The notes beneath the pieces are model-generated. The model saw only the letters and a program-made list of their open reading frames with translations, ran no database searches and was not told the DNA's origin. From Tannerella sp. (lineage in GTDB: Bacteria; Bacteroidota; Bacteroidia; Bacteroidales; Tannerellaceae), in assembly GCA_031267935.1 (NCBI GenBank), contig JAIRYD010000167.1, forward strand, positions 1 through 34,236: a stretch of 34,236 bases of DNA, given 5' to 3'. A program made the position numbers and the translations under genes. Below, piece after piece: positions 17,857 to 25,698 of the stretch (its first letter is position 1; every line of letters starts with the position of its first letter).

Positions 17857-18207
17857 CTACTTCAGCCGGTTGGTCGCCGTATCGGGAAAAACGATGGTCG
17901 GACGAAACGTCCGGGCTTCTTCATAATCGATTCGGGCATACGAGATGATGATGACGACATCGCCCGGCTGCACGCGCCGCGCCGCCGCGCCGTTCAGGCA
18001 GATCGTGCCCGAACCGCGCTCGCCCCTGATGACGTACGTTTCGAAACGCTCGCCGTTGTTGTTGTTCAGCACGTGCACCTTCTCGTATTCAATCAGATCG
18101 GCGGCTTCCATCAGATCGGCGTCGATCGTGATGCTTCCGATATAGTTCAGGTTCGCATCCGTTACCGTGACGCGATGAATTTTCGATTTCAGGATTTCGA
18201 TATACAT
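17857..18207 (-). CDS. panD: Aspartate 1-decarboxylase precursor
   Basis: The 116-aa proenzyme makes beta-alanine from aspartate for pantothenate synthesis. The self-cleavage site Gly24-Ser25 is present in '[14 protein letters not shown]'; cleavage turns Ser25 into the catalytic pyruvoyl group. Lys9 in '[10 protein letters not shown]' and the segment '[20 protein letters not shown]' complete the active site. The length is slightly under the E. coli enzyme. It starts 13 bp after panC and is followed after 17 bp by the MATE gene, forming an operon. Beta-alanine from this enzyme is the substrate of PanC. Confidence 0.97.
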   Translation of the reverse strand: MYIEILKSKIHRVTVTDANLNYIGSITIDADLMEAADLIEYEKVHVLNNNNGERFETYVIRGERGSGTICLNGAAARRVQPGDVVIIISYARIDYEEARTFRPTIVFPDTATNRLK

Positions 18208-18220
18208 TCCTTTGTTGTAT

Positions 18221-19102
18221 TTAATTTACAATCCCCGCCTCCACGTACCGCACGTTGTCTATCAACCGCACTTCGCCGCAAAAGACGGCGATACACCCGA
18301 TGATGTCGTCCGATTCGTTCCAGTCGCGTACGGACAGAAGCGTTTTCGTATCTGCAATTTCGTAATATTCCACGCGCAGCAGAGGCGTCCTGTTCAGCGT
18401 GTCCGTCACCAGACCGACTACCTCCTTTACGCTTTTTTCAGGTACAAAGGTACGACTTTCTTTTAATGTAACGGCAATCGCCGGCGCAATTCGACGCTGT
18501 TCGGGCGTCAGGCGCACGTTGCGGCTGCTCATCGCCAGTCCGTCCGCCTCGCGAAGTATCGGACAGGGCACGATACGCACCGGCAGCGACAACTGCCGCG
18601 TCATTTCACGGATAACGGCAATCTGCTGGAAGTCTTTCTCCCCGAAATACGCGCTGTGCGGCTCGACGATACGAAACAGTCTACTCACGACCTGCGCCAC
18701 GCCGTTGAAATGTCCCGGCCGGAAAGCCCCTTCCATCACCTGCGCCACCGTTCCGAGGTCGAACACGCGCCCGTCCGGTTCGGGATACATCTCCCCCACC
18801 GGCGGCATGAACACGCAGTCGCAGCCGGCCTCTTCGAGCAGCCGGCAATCTTTTTCCGGCGTCCGCGGATACGCCGCCAGGTCGCGCACGTCATTGAACT
18901 GCGTCGGATTCACAAAAATGCTGGCCACGCACACGTCGTTTTCCGCCACGCACGCCTTCACCAGGCTCAGATGCCCGTCGTGCAACGCGCCCATCGTCGG
19001 GACGAAGCCGATCCGCCTGCCCGCCTGTCGCTCCGGAGCGAGATACGCCCTCAAGTCATTTATCGTATATGCTACTTTCATCATACCGTATTTTTTATCC
19101 AT
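18221..19102 (-). CDS. panC: Pantothenate synthetase (pantoate-beta-alanine ligase)
   Basis: The enzyme joins pantoate and beta-alanine using ATP in the cytoplasm. Seen motifs: '[17 protein letters not shown]' (ATP-binding HxGH), '[10 protein letters not shown]', 'YFGEKDFQQ' and '[10 protein letters not shown]' (KMSKS-like). The ORF is 293 aa, but family members usually start right before 'MKVAYTIND', so Met7 or Met8 (19084 or 19081) may be the true start, giving about 286 aa. It is the first gene of panC-panD-MATE and is divergent from the degenerate GT5 gene. A loose -7 element lies about 35 bp upstream. Confidence 0.96.
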   Translation of the reverse strand: MDKKYGMMKVAYTINDLRAYLAPERQAGRRIGFVPTMGALHDGHLSLVKACVAENDVCVASIFVNPTQFNDVRDLAAYPRTPEKDCRLLEEAGCDCVFMPPVGEMYPEPDGRVFDLGTVAQVMEGAFRPGHFNGVAQVVSRLFRIVEPHSAYFGEKDFQQIAVIREMTRQLSLPVRIVPCPILREADGLAMSSRNVRLTPEQRRIAPAIAVTLKESRTFVPEKSVKEVVGLVTDTLNRTPLLRVEYYEIADTKTLLSVRDWNESDDIIGCIAVFCGEVRLIDNVRYVEAGIVN

Positions 19103-19133
19103 ATCCGTCCAAAAAAAAACGACTGCAAAGCAA

Positions 19134-19142
19134 CAAAATATA
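19134..19142 (-). promoter_or_regulatory. Possible -7 element of the panC operon
   Basis: The minus strand reads TATATTTTG, one base longer than the TAnnTTTG consensus, 32 bp upstream of the annotated panC start. The match is imperfect and no -33 is clear. Confidence 0.3.
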
Positions 19143-19208
19143 TCGACACGCGGATACGGTTTTAAAAAGATTTTTTATCGGATCGTGTGTAATTCAAAAA
19201 AAATCACG

Positions 19209-19216
19209 TACATTTG
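19209..19216 (+). promoter_or_regulatory. -7 element of the GT5-like / DUF4270 pair
   Basis: TACATTTG is an exact TAnnTTTG match 28 bp before the ATG at 19245, implying a leader of about 20 nt. It supports 19245, rather than the upstream ATG of the long ORF, as the real start of the next gene. Confidence 0.55.
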
Positions 19217-19244
19217 TGGTCGATTTTACATACTCAGTCAAAGA

Positions 19245-20063
19245 ATGGATGCTAAAAAGATTTTATTCATAACTCAGGAAATCTCCCCCTACTCACCGGA
19301 CTCCGAAATTGCCATTATATGCCGGGATCTCCCACACGGCATACAGGATCATGGAAGAGAAATCAGAACTTTCATGCCCAAATACGGCTGTATCAACGAG
19401 CGACGCAACCAGTTGCACGAAGTCATCCGGCTCTCGGGCATGAACCTGATTATTGACGATACCGACCATCCACTCATCATCAAGGTGGCCTCGATACAGT
19501 CGGCGCGCATGCAGGTTTACTTTATCGACAACGAAGACTTCTTCCAGCGCAAAGCCATGCTTGCGGACGACGAAGGCCGCGAATTTGAAGACAATGACGA
19601 GCGCGCCATCTTCTTCGTGCGGGGCGTCTTCGAAACCATCAAGAAACTGCGCTGGATGCCCGACGTGATCCACTGCCACGGCTGGCTCACCGCCCTCACG
19701 CCGCTATATCTCAAACGGATGTATATCGACGAATCGCGCCTTGTAGACACGAAAGTCGTCTACTCCGTCTACGACGACGCTTTCAGCAACCCGCTCAGGG
19801 ACGAGTTTTCCAGCAAACTGATACAGGACGGCGCCACGAAAGACGATACGCACCTGCTCAAAATGCCCGACCACCGGTCGCTGACAAAACTGGCCGTCCA
19901 GTTCTCCGACGCCATTATTCAGGGCAGTCCGCAAATAGACGGCGAAATACAGGAGTTCATCACGCAGTCGGGGAAAACATTCCTCCCCTACCATTCTTCT
20001 ACAGATAATTACATCCACCAATATAACGACCTTTACGATTTGCTCATTCATTCAAAAGAATAA
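19245..20063 (+). CDS. Degenerate N-terminal-only GT5 glycogen/starch synthase homologue
   Basis: From the ATG at 19245 the product is 272 aa; the 554-aa track ORF is an artefact that runs back through panC. It matches the N-terminal Rossmann half of GT5 GlgA proteins ('KKILFITQEISPYSPDSE', 'TFMPKYG', 'WMPDVIHCHGWLTALTPLYL'). Two key parts are missing: the KTGGL sugar-nucleotide motif expected after 'SPYSP' is replaced by 'DSEIAIICRDLP', and the entire C-terminal GT-B domain is absent, since the ORF ends at about half the normal length without a visible frameshift. Glycogen synthase activity is therefore unlikely and a binding or regulatory role is possible (inference). The protein looks intact and constrained, not a decaying pseudogene. 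DUF4270 follows after 5 bp. Confidence 0.85.
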   Translation: MDAKKILFITQEISPYSPDSEIAIICRDLPHGIQDHGREIRTFMPKYGCINERRNQLHEVIRLSGMNLIIDDTDHPLIIKVASIQSARMQVYFIDNEDFFQRKAMLADDEGREFEDNDERAIFFVRGVFETIKKLRWMPDVIHCHGWLTALTPLYLKRMYIDESRLVDTKVVYSVYDDAFSNPLRDEFSSKLIQDGATKDDTHLLKMPDHRSLTKLAVQFSDAIIQGSPQIDGEIQEFITQSGKTFLPYHSSTDNYIHQYNDLYDLLIHSKE

Positions 20064-20068
20064 AAATC

Positions 20069-21445
20069 ATGAATATCAAACAGTATATGGCGGCCATTGC
20101 CGGCCTGGGATACCTTTTGCTGACAAGCTGCAACGACGAGATAAATCCGGTGGGCACCGGCATCCTGCCCGACGAAGACCACATCACGGTCTACGCGGAT
20201 ACGTTCCCGATGATGGCCTCGACCGTCCAGTACGACTCGCTCTACGCCCGAAGCCATTCCGGCTTCCTCGGCGAATTTTACGACCCGCTCTACGGCCGGC
20301 TCAAATCCGACTACGTCTGCCAGTTCTACTGCAAGGACGGGTTCCGCTTCGCCCACACCCCCGACAACGGCCTGATCGACTCCATCTCGCTGGTACTTGT
20401 CTACTATGAGTGGCAAGGCGACCCGGCCATCCCTATGCAGGTCTCGATCTATCCCGTCACGGAGCAACTGCCGAAAAACTACTACACCAACGTCGATCCG
20501 ACGCCCTTCTGCGACCGCAATCCGATACTGTCGCAGGCCTACGCGGCGCAGAGCGGGATCCTCGTCGATACGGCAGATACGGAATCGGGGCGGATGCAAT
20601 ACTTCCGGCTTCCCCTCGAATGGGGACAAAATATATACAACGAAACGGTAAACAATCCCTCTTCGTTCGACAGCCAGGAATCATTCAACCGCTTCTTACC
20701 CGGCTTATACATCACCACCGACTACGGCAGCGGGAACATGCTCTACATTTCCAGCACGCAACTGCTGATCAACTATCACTACACGGAAACAGCCAGCACG
20801 GGCGAAGACTCCGTCATCACTGCCTGGGAGATATTCAACGTCAGCAAAGACATCATCCAGCTCAACCGTTTCGAAAGCACGTACACGGAACCGCTGCTCG
20901 CGGACACCGACTACACGTACCTCAAGACGCCCGCCGGCATTTTCACGCGCATCGTCGTCCCCGCCGCCGAAATCAGCCGCGTCATCGAAAAGCGCATCAT
21001 CAACTACGTGTCGCTAAACCTCAGATACATGCCGCAAGAAAAATGGGAATATGCCCTGACGCCGCCATCCTACATGCTGCTGATTCCCGAAGACTCGATC
21101 CACACGTTCTTCGAAAACAGGAACATCGAGAACAATATCACCTCGTATCTTTCGGACTATTCCAGTTCGTCTTCTCCGGCCGGATATAATGAAGCGGGGC
21201 GCGTCTATCCCTTTCCCAACATCGCGAACCTGCTGAACTACCATATCGCCTACAACCCGGACGAAGACCTGCGGCTGCTGGCCGTGCCCGTAAGTCGCAA
21301 CATCGCCACCTCGTCGAGCTACTACTCCGGCTCCACCTTCTACACAACGTCGCTCAGCCATTATCTGGCGCCCTCGGGACTGAAAATCCGCAAGGACGGA
21401 AACAACATGAAGGTAGTCATCATTTCGAGCCTGTTAAACAATTAA
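20069..21445 (+). CDS. DUF4270 family lipoprotein
   Basis: The 458-aa product has a lipoprotein signal peptide with lipobox 'LLLTSC' (Cys at about residue 21), so it should be lipid-anchored, probably to the outer membrane. The start of the mature protein, 'NDEINPVGTGILPDEDHITVY', and alternating short hydrophobic/polar segments suggest a beta-rich fold; I recognise this as the Bacteroidetes DUF4270 family, whose role is not established. It begins 5 bp after the degenerate GT5 gene and is very likely co-transcribed with it. No terminator is obvious before the dnaN promoter. Confidence 0.85.
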   Translation: MNIKQYMAAIAGLGYLLLTSCNDEINPVGTGILPDEDHITVYADTFPMMASTVQYDSLYARSHSGFLGEFYDPLYGRLKSDYVCQFYCKDGFRFAHTPDNGLIDSISLVLVYYEWQGDPAIPMQVSIYPVTEQLPKNYYTNVDPTPFCDRNPILSQAYAAQSGILVDTADTESGRMQYFRLPLEWGQNIYNETVNNPSSFDSQESFNRFLPGLYITTDYGSGNMLYISSTQLLINYHYTETASTGEDSVITAWEIFNVSKDIIQLNRFESTYTEPLLADTDYTYLKTPAGIFTRIVVPAAEISRVIEKRIINYVSLNLRYMPQEKWEYALTPPSYMLLIPEDSIHTFFENRNIENNITSYLSDYSSSSSPAGYNEAGRVYPFPNIANLLNYHIAYNPDEDLRLLAVPVSRNIATSSSYYSGSTFYTTSLSHYLAPSGLKIRKDGNNMKVVIISSLLNN

Positions 21446-21551
21446 GCGACATGAAACATTTGTATGGAGAACTGACCGTTCAGCACGACATGGCGAAACG
21501 CCAAACCGAGCAGGGAAAATAAAAAAACAGACCGGAATAAAAAAATATTAC

Positions 21552-21559
21552 TACCTTTG
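21552..21559 (+). promoter_or_regulatory. -7 element of the dnaN operon
   Basis: TACCTTTG is an exact TAnnTTTG match 51 bp upstream of the dnaN start codon, giving a leader of about 45 nt. A -33 TTTG is not evident in the A-rich stretch before it. The 165-bp gap between DUF4270 and dnaN otherwise holds only a 23-codon ORF of doubtful value. Confidence 0.6.
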
Positions 21560-21610
21560 TTTCGTCGCAAGAACAAGGAATAAATTTTATGTATAACAAA
21601 AATAAAACGT

Positions 21611-22750
21611 ATGAAATTTGACGTATCAAGTAACGCGTTACTAAACCGCTTACAATCCATCAGTAAGGTGATTGCCTCAAAAAACACGCTGCCGGTGCTG
21701 GACAGTTTTCTTTTCCGGCTGGAAGACAACAAACTGACCATTGTCGCCTCGGACGTGGAAACCCGCCTGATCACGAGCGTGGACGTGATGAACGCACAGG
21801 GAGCGGGGATTTTCGCCATCTCGGCAAAGATGCTGCTCGAGCCGCTCAGAAAACTGCCCGAACAGCCGCTGACGTTCGATATCAATGATGACAACATGGA
21901 GATTTTCATCTACTTCGTGAACGGGAAGTACAACTTCATCGGTCAGACCGGCGACACCTATCCGTCGCAAAAACCGCTGAACGAAAACACCATGACACTT
22001 ACGATGGCATCGGAAGTATTGCTGAACGGCATCAGCCGCACGATCTTCGCCACGGCCGACGACGAACTCCGCCCGGTGATGAACGGCGTTTATTTCGACA
22101 TCCAGACGGACCATACCACGTTCGTCGCATCCGACGGGCATAAACTCGTACGCATGCGCAACAGTACCGTCCGGTCCGAAGGCCGCGCATCGTTCATCCT
22201 GCCGAAAAAACCGGCTTATCTGCTCAAGACGCTACTGTCCAAAACGTCGGAAATCGTCAAAGTCCGGTTCGACGAAAACAGCGCCTGCGTGACGACCGAA
22301 AACTTCGAAATGGCATGCCGTCTCATCGAAGGACGTTATCCGAACTACAACAGCGTCATCCCCGACAACAACCCGAACGAGGTGACCATCGAACGCCTCC
22401 CGCTCAACAGCGTGCTGGAACGGGTCGTCGTCTTTTCGAATCAGGCCAGCAACCTGATCAAGCTGCAATTGATGGAGAACCAGATCGTCGTCTCCGCACA
22501 GGACATCGACTTCTCAACCTCGGCGGAAGAAAAAATCACCTGCCGATACAGCGGCGCAAACTTCAGTATCGGCTTCAAGGCCACGTTCCTGATCGAAATG
22601 CTGTCCAATATCGGCTCGGACGAAGTCGTGATCAAACTGGCCGATCCGTCGCGCGCATGCATCATCGTACCGATCGAAGACGAAGAGGACGAAGAACTGT
22701 TGATGCTGCTCATGCCGATGGTACTGAACGACGAAGGGACACACACATGA
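21611..22750 (+). CDS. dnaN: DNA polymerase III beta subunit (sliding clamp)
   Basis: The 379-aa protein forms the ring-shaped dimer that holds the replicative polymerase on DNA. Its three repeated clamp domains are visible: residues about 1-125 ('KNTLPVLDSFLFRLEDNKL'), 126-250 ('RTIFATADDELRPVMNGVYF', 'FVASDGHKLVRM') and 251-379 ('RYPNYNSVIPDNN', ending in an acidic stretch EDEEDEE and 'LLMPMVLND'). The C-terminus carries a few extra residues beyond the usual end. It is the first gene of a long plus-strand operon; its TGA overlaps the ATG of the exonuclease gene. dnaA and gyrB are not adjacent, so no replication origin is suggested here. Confidence 0.97.
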   Translation: MKFDVSSNALLNRLQSISKVIASKNTLPVLDSFLFRLEDNKLTIVASDVETRLITSVDVMNAQGAGIFAISAKMLLEPLRKLPEQPLTFDINDDNMEIFIYFVNGKYNFIGQTGDTYPSQKPLNENTMTLTMASEVLLNGISRTIFATADDELRPVMNGVYFDIQTDHTTFVASDGHKLVRMRNSTVRSEGRASFILPKKPAYLLKTLLSKTSEIVKVRFDENSACVTTENFEMACRLIEGRYPNYNSVIPDNNPNEVTIERLPLNSVLERVVVFSNQASNLIKLQLMENQIVVSAQDIDFSTSAEEKITCRYSGANFSIGFKATFLIEMLSNIGSDEVVIKLADPSRACIIVPIEDEEDEELLMLLMPMVLNDEGTHT

Positions 22751-23523
22751 AGTTGAATCTGAACAAGCCGCTGGTCTTCTTCGACCTGGAAACAACGGGC
22801 ATCAACATCAACAAAGACCGTATCGTCGAAATCTCGTTGCTGAAAATCTACCCGGACGGAAACGAAGAAAGCAAAACGCGACGTATCAACCCCGAAATGC
22901 CGATACCTCCCGAAGCCACCAAAATACACGGCATCACGGACGAGGACGTCAAGGATTGCCCTTCCTTCAAGGCCATCGCCCGGTCGCTGGCGATGCTGAT
23001 CGATGATTGCGACCTCGCGGGATTCAATTCCAACCGGTTCGACATCCCGCTGCTTGCCGAAGAATTTCTGCGCGCCACGGTGGATATCGACCTTGGCAAA
23101 CGACGGTTTGTCGACGTGCAGACCATCTTTCACAAAATGGAACAGCGCACGCTCTCGGCCGCATACAAATTCTACTGCGACAGAGAACTCGACAACGCCC
23201 ACAGCGCCGAAAGCGATGCGAAGGCGACCTACGAAGTGCTTAAAGCCCAGTTGGAACGATATTCCGCCCTGCAGAACGACATCCGGTTCCTTTCCGAGTT
23301 TTCAAGTTTCACGAACAATGTCGATTTTGCCGGACGGATGATTTACAACGAAAACAAAGAAGAAGTAATCAATTTCGGCAAATACAAGGGACGACTGGTA
23401 AAGGACGTGCTGGCAAGCGATCCGAGCTACTACAATTGGATCATGAATGGCGATTTTGCATTGAATACGAAGCAAAAACTGACGGAGATACGCCTGCGCG
23501 ACATACAGGCAAAAAAAAACTGA
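22747..23523 (+). CDS. DnaQ-like DEDDh 3'-5' exonuclease with ExoX-like C-terminal domain
   Basis: Starting at the ATG that overlaps the dnaN stop, the product is 258 aa; the track's longer 402-aa ORF only extends into dnaN in another frame. The catalytic acids are present: Asp13 and Glu15 ('FFDLETTGI'), the ExoII Asp in 'GFNSNRFDIPLLAEE', and the His and Asp of 'NAHSAESDAKATYEV'. The C-terminal 'INFGKYKGRLVKDVLASDP' segment resembles the small domain found at the end of ExoX/DUF3820-type exonucleases. It is too small to be a Pol III alpha. Overlap with dnaN suggests production in step with the clamp, fitting a role as a proofreading or repair nuclease; that role is inferred. Confidence 0.92.
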   Translation: MKLNLNKPLVFFDLETTGININKDRIVEISLLKIYPDGNEESKTRRINPEMPIPPEATKIHGITDEDVKDCPSFKAIARSLAMLIDDCDLAGFNSNRFDIPLLAEEFLRATVDIDLGKRRFVDVQTIFHKMEQRTLSAAYKFYCDRELDNAHSAESDAKATYEVLKAQLERYSALQNDIRFLSEFSSFTNNVDFAGRMIYNENKEEVINFGKYKGRLVKDVLASDPSYYNWIMNGDFALNTKQKLTEIRLRDIQAKKN

Positions 23524-23586
23524 CGCGCCCCGTCCGCATTTTTGCCGGACACACGTACAGATCGTTTTTTTGCAATCCGTAAAAAG

Positions 23587-24792
23587 ATGAAAGACAAAAA
23601 AATCATACTCGGCATCACAGGCAGCATCGCCGCATACAAGGCCGCCATTCTGACCCGCCTCCTGACGAAGAAAGGCGCCGAAGTACAGGTCGTGATGACG
23701 CCCGCCGCAAAAGAGTTTATCACGCCGCTCACGCTCTCGACCCTGAGCCGCAAGCCCGTCATCAGCGAATTTTTCTCGGCGCGCGACGGCTCGTGGCACA
23801 GCCACGTCGAACTGGGCGCGTGGGCCGACGCCATGCTGATCGCTCCCGCAACAGCCGCCACCATCGGAAAAATGGCCAACGGCATAGCCGACAACATGCT
23901 TGTAACCACCTACCTCTCGTGCAAGGCGCCCGTCTTCGTCGCCCCCGCGATGGATCTGGACATGTATGCACATCCTTCGACCCGGCATCAAATCGAACGC
24001 CTGTGCAGCTACGGCAATCACATCATCGAACCGGTCGAAGGCGAACTGGCAAGCCTCCTGAACGGAAAAGGACGGATGGAAGAGCCTGACAGGATTGTCG
24101 GCGTGCTCGAAGATTTTTTTACCTCGCAAAACCTGCTGCGAAAAAAAAAAATACTGATCACGGCCGGCCCGACGTATGAAAAGATCGATCCCGTACGTTT
24201 CATAGGTAACTACTCGTCCGGCAAGATGGGTTTCGCACTGGCCGAAGCCTGCGCACGAAAAGGCGCAGAGGTGCATCTCGTCGCAGGCCCCGTGGCGCTG
24301 AAGACCGTGCATTCCCGTATCCGACGGACGGACGTGGAGTCGGCCGACGAGATGTATGCGGCAGCAACTGTTTCGTTTGCAGAGGCAGACATCGCCATCC
24401 TCTGTGCCGCCGTAGCAGACTACCGCCCCGAAACGCAGCGGACGGACAAGTTGAAACGCGAAACGGACGCACGCCTCACGCTACCCCTGACGCGAAACAG
24501 GGACATCGCCGCCGCACTTGGCGCCACGAAGCGCAAAAATCAGTTGCTGATTGGCTTCGCACTGGAAACGAACGACGGCGTCAGGCATGCGCGCGAGAAA
24601 CTGGCACGAAAGAATTTAGACCTGATCGTCCTCAATTCGCTCGAAGACGAGGGCGCAGGTTTCAGATACGATACAAACAGGGTCACGCTCATCGACCGCA
24701 AGGGAGAAACGACGGCGCTCCCGCTGAAAAGCAAAACGGAGATTGCCGAACAAATCGTGGCCGAAGTGATAACTTTAATGAATGAAAGATGA
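23587..24792 (+). CDS. coaBC: Bifunctional CoaBC: phosphopantothenoylcysteine decarboxylase / phosphopantothenate-cysteine ligase
   Basis: The product is 401 aa from the ATG at 23587 (MKDKKIILGITGSIAAYK); the track start at 23542 adds 15 unlikely residues. The FMN-binding CoaC half (1-184) has 'GSIAAYK' and catalytic-type His73 in 'HSHVELGAWAD'. The CoaB half (about 186-401) has 'KKILITAGPTYEKIDPVRFI', 'NYSSGKMGFALAEA' and 'TDKLKRE'. Two CoaC residues differ from E. coli: the PAMN motif reads 'PAMDLDM' (Asn to Asp at 123), and the lid motif ACGxxGxGRM reads 'ASLLNGKGRM' (Cys to Ser); these may be lineage features. An A11 tract lies at the domain junction. It follows the exonuclease by 63 bp, and its TGA overlaps the DUF4835 ATG. 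Confidence 0.96.
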   Translation: MKDKKIILGITGSIAAYKAAILTRLLTKKGAEVQVVMTPAAKEFITPLTLSTLSRKPVISEFFSARDGSWHSHVELGAWADAMLIAPATAATIGKMANGIADNMLVTTYLSCKAPVFVAPAMDLDMYAHPSTRHQIERLCSYGNHIIEPVEGELASLLNGKGRMEEPDRIVGVLEDFFTSQNLLRKKKILITAGPTYEKIDPVRFIGNYSSGKMGFALAEACARKGAEVHLVAGPVALKTVHSRIRRTDVESADEMYAAATVSFAEADIAILCAAVADYRPETQRTDKLKRETDARLTLPLTRNRDIAAALGATKRKNQLLIGFALETNDGVRHAREKLARKNLDLIVLNSLEDEGAGFRYDTNRVTLIDRKGETTALPLKSKTEIAEQIVAEVITLMNER

Positions 24793-25691
24793 AAAGATTG
24801 GGATTACTTGCAGGTATGTGGCTGCTTGCCGTGGCGGCGGGACTGGCGCAGTCGTCGGAACTGAACGCCCGCCTGACTATCAACAGCAGCAAGATTCAGG
24901 GCACGAACACGCAGATATTCACAACGCTGCAGACGGCTCTGAACGAATTTATCAACAACAAGAAGTGGACGACCGCCACCATCGCGCTGAACGAACGCAT
25001 CGACTGTACGTTCACGATCATCCTGAACGAAATGACAGACAGTCACTTCACCGGCGAGATTCAGGTACAGGCGCGCCGACCCGTGTTCAACTCGACGTAT
25101 ACCACGACGATCTTCAACTTCCGCGACACGCAGTTCGATTTCGACTACACGGAGTTCGAACCGCTGGAGTATACCGAAAATACGCTCGAGAGCAACCTGA
25201 CGGCAACCATCGTGTTCTATATCTACACGATTCTGGGACTTGACTTCGACAGTTTTTCACCCAAGGGCGGCAGCGCTTTCCTGCAGGAAGCGCAACGCAT
25301 CGTTTCGCTCGCACAGGGGCAGATGGGATGGTCGGGATGGAAGGCTTTCGACAGCAACCGTAACCGCCACGCGCTGGGCACGGCCCTGACCGAAAACAGC
25401 AGCGAAGCCTTCCGTCAGTTCTGGTACGACTATCACCGCAAAGGACTGGACGAAATGGCCGCCAATCCCGACCGCGGACGTACGAACATCCTCGCCGTGC
25501 TGCCCGCACTGACCACGTTCAAAACCGCACGCCCCAACTCCATCCTCCTGCAAATGTTCTCCGACGCCAAACTGGACGAAGTCACCGCCCTCTATTCGAA
25601 AGCGACGACGCAGGAAAAACAGGAAGGCTACAAAATGATGTCGAATCTGTTTCCGGCCGAAAGCCTGCGGCTGGAAGCGCTAAAAAAATAA
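24789..25691 (+). CDS. DUF4835 family exported protein
   Basis: The 300-aa product has a signal peptide (LGLLAGMWLLAVAAGLAQ, cleaved near residue 20). The mature part starts 'SSELNARLTINSSKIQGTNT' and has 'ALNEFINNKKWT' and 'RRPVFNSTYTTTIFNF' segments that I recognise as the Bacteroidetes DUF4835 family. Some annotation pipelines call this family PorD and link it to type IX secretion; I am not certain of that link, and no other secretion gene is in the window. It sits between coaBC (4-bp overlap) and recN (7-bp gap), in the middle of a cytoplasmic housekeeping operon, which is an unexpected place for an exported protein but appears to be an old arrangement. Confidence 0.87.
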   Translation: MKRLGLLAGMWLLAVAAGLAQSSELNARLTINSSKIQGTNTQIFTTLQTALNEFINNKKWTTATIALNERIDCTFTIILNEMTDSHFTGEIQVQARRPVFNSTYTTTIFNFRDTQFDFDYTEFEPLEYTENTLESNLTATIVFYIYTILGLDFDSFSPKGGSAFLQEAQRIVSLAQGQMGWSGWKAFDSNRNRHALGTALTENSSEAFRQFWYDYHRKGLDEMAANPDRGRTNILAVLPALTTFKTARPNSILLQMFSDAKLDEVTALYSKATTQEKQEGYKMMSNLFPAESLRLEALKK

Positions 25692-25698
25692 ATCACAC

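Noticed and set aside
18399-20063. 554-aa ORF as the GT5 protein
   Set aside because: The first 282 codons are antisense to panC. Homology starts at the ATG at 19245, which has its own promoter element.
21611-22750. Replication origin near dnaN
   Set aside because: No dnaA, gyrB, rnpA or DnaA-box cluster was seen around the gene; dnaN is in a mixed housekeeping operon.
22315-23523. 402-aa ORF as the exonuclease
   Set aside because: The added N-terminal part is an out-of-frame reading of dnaN; the exonuclease fold begins at the ATG at 22747.
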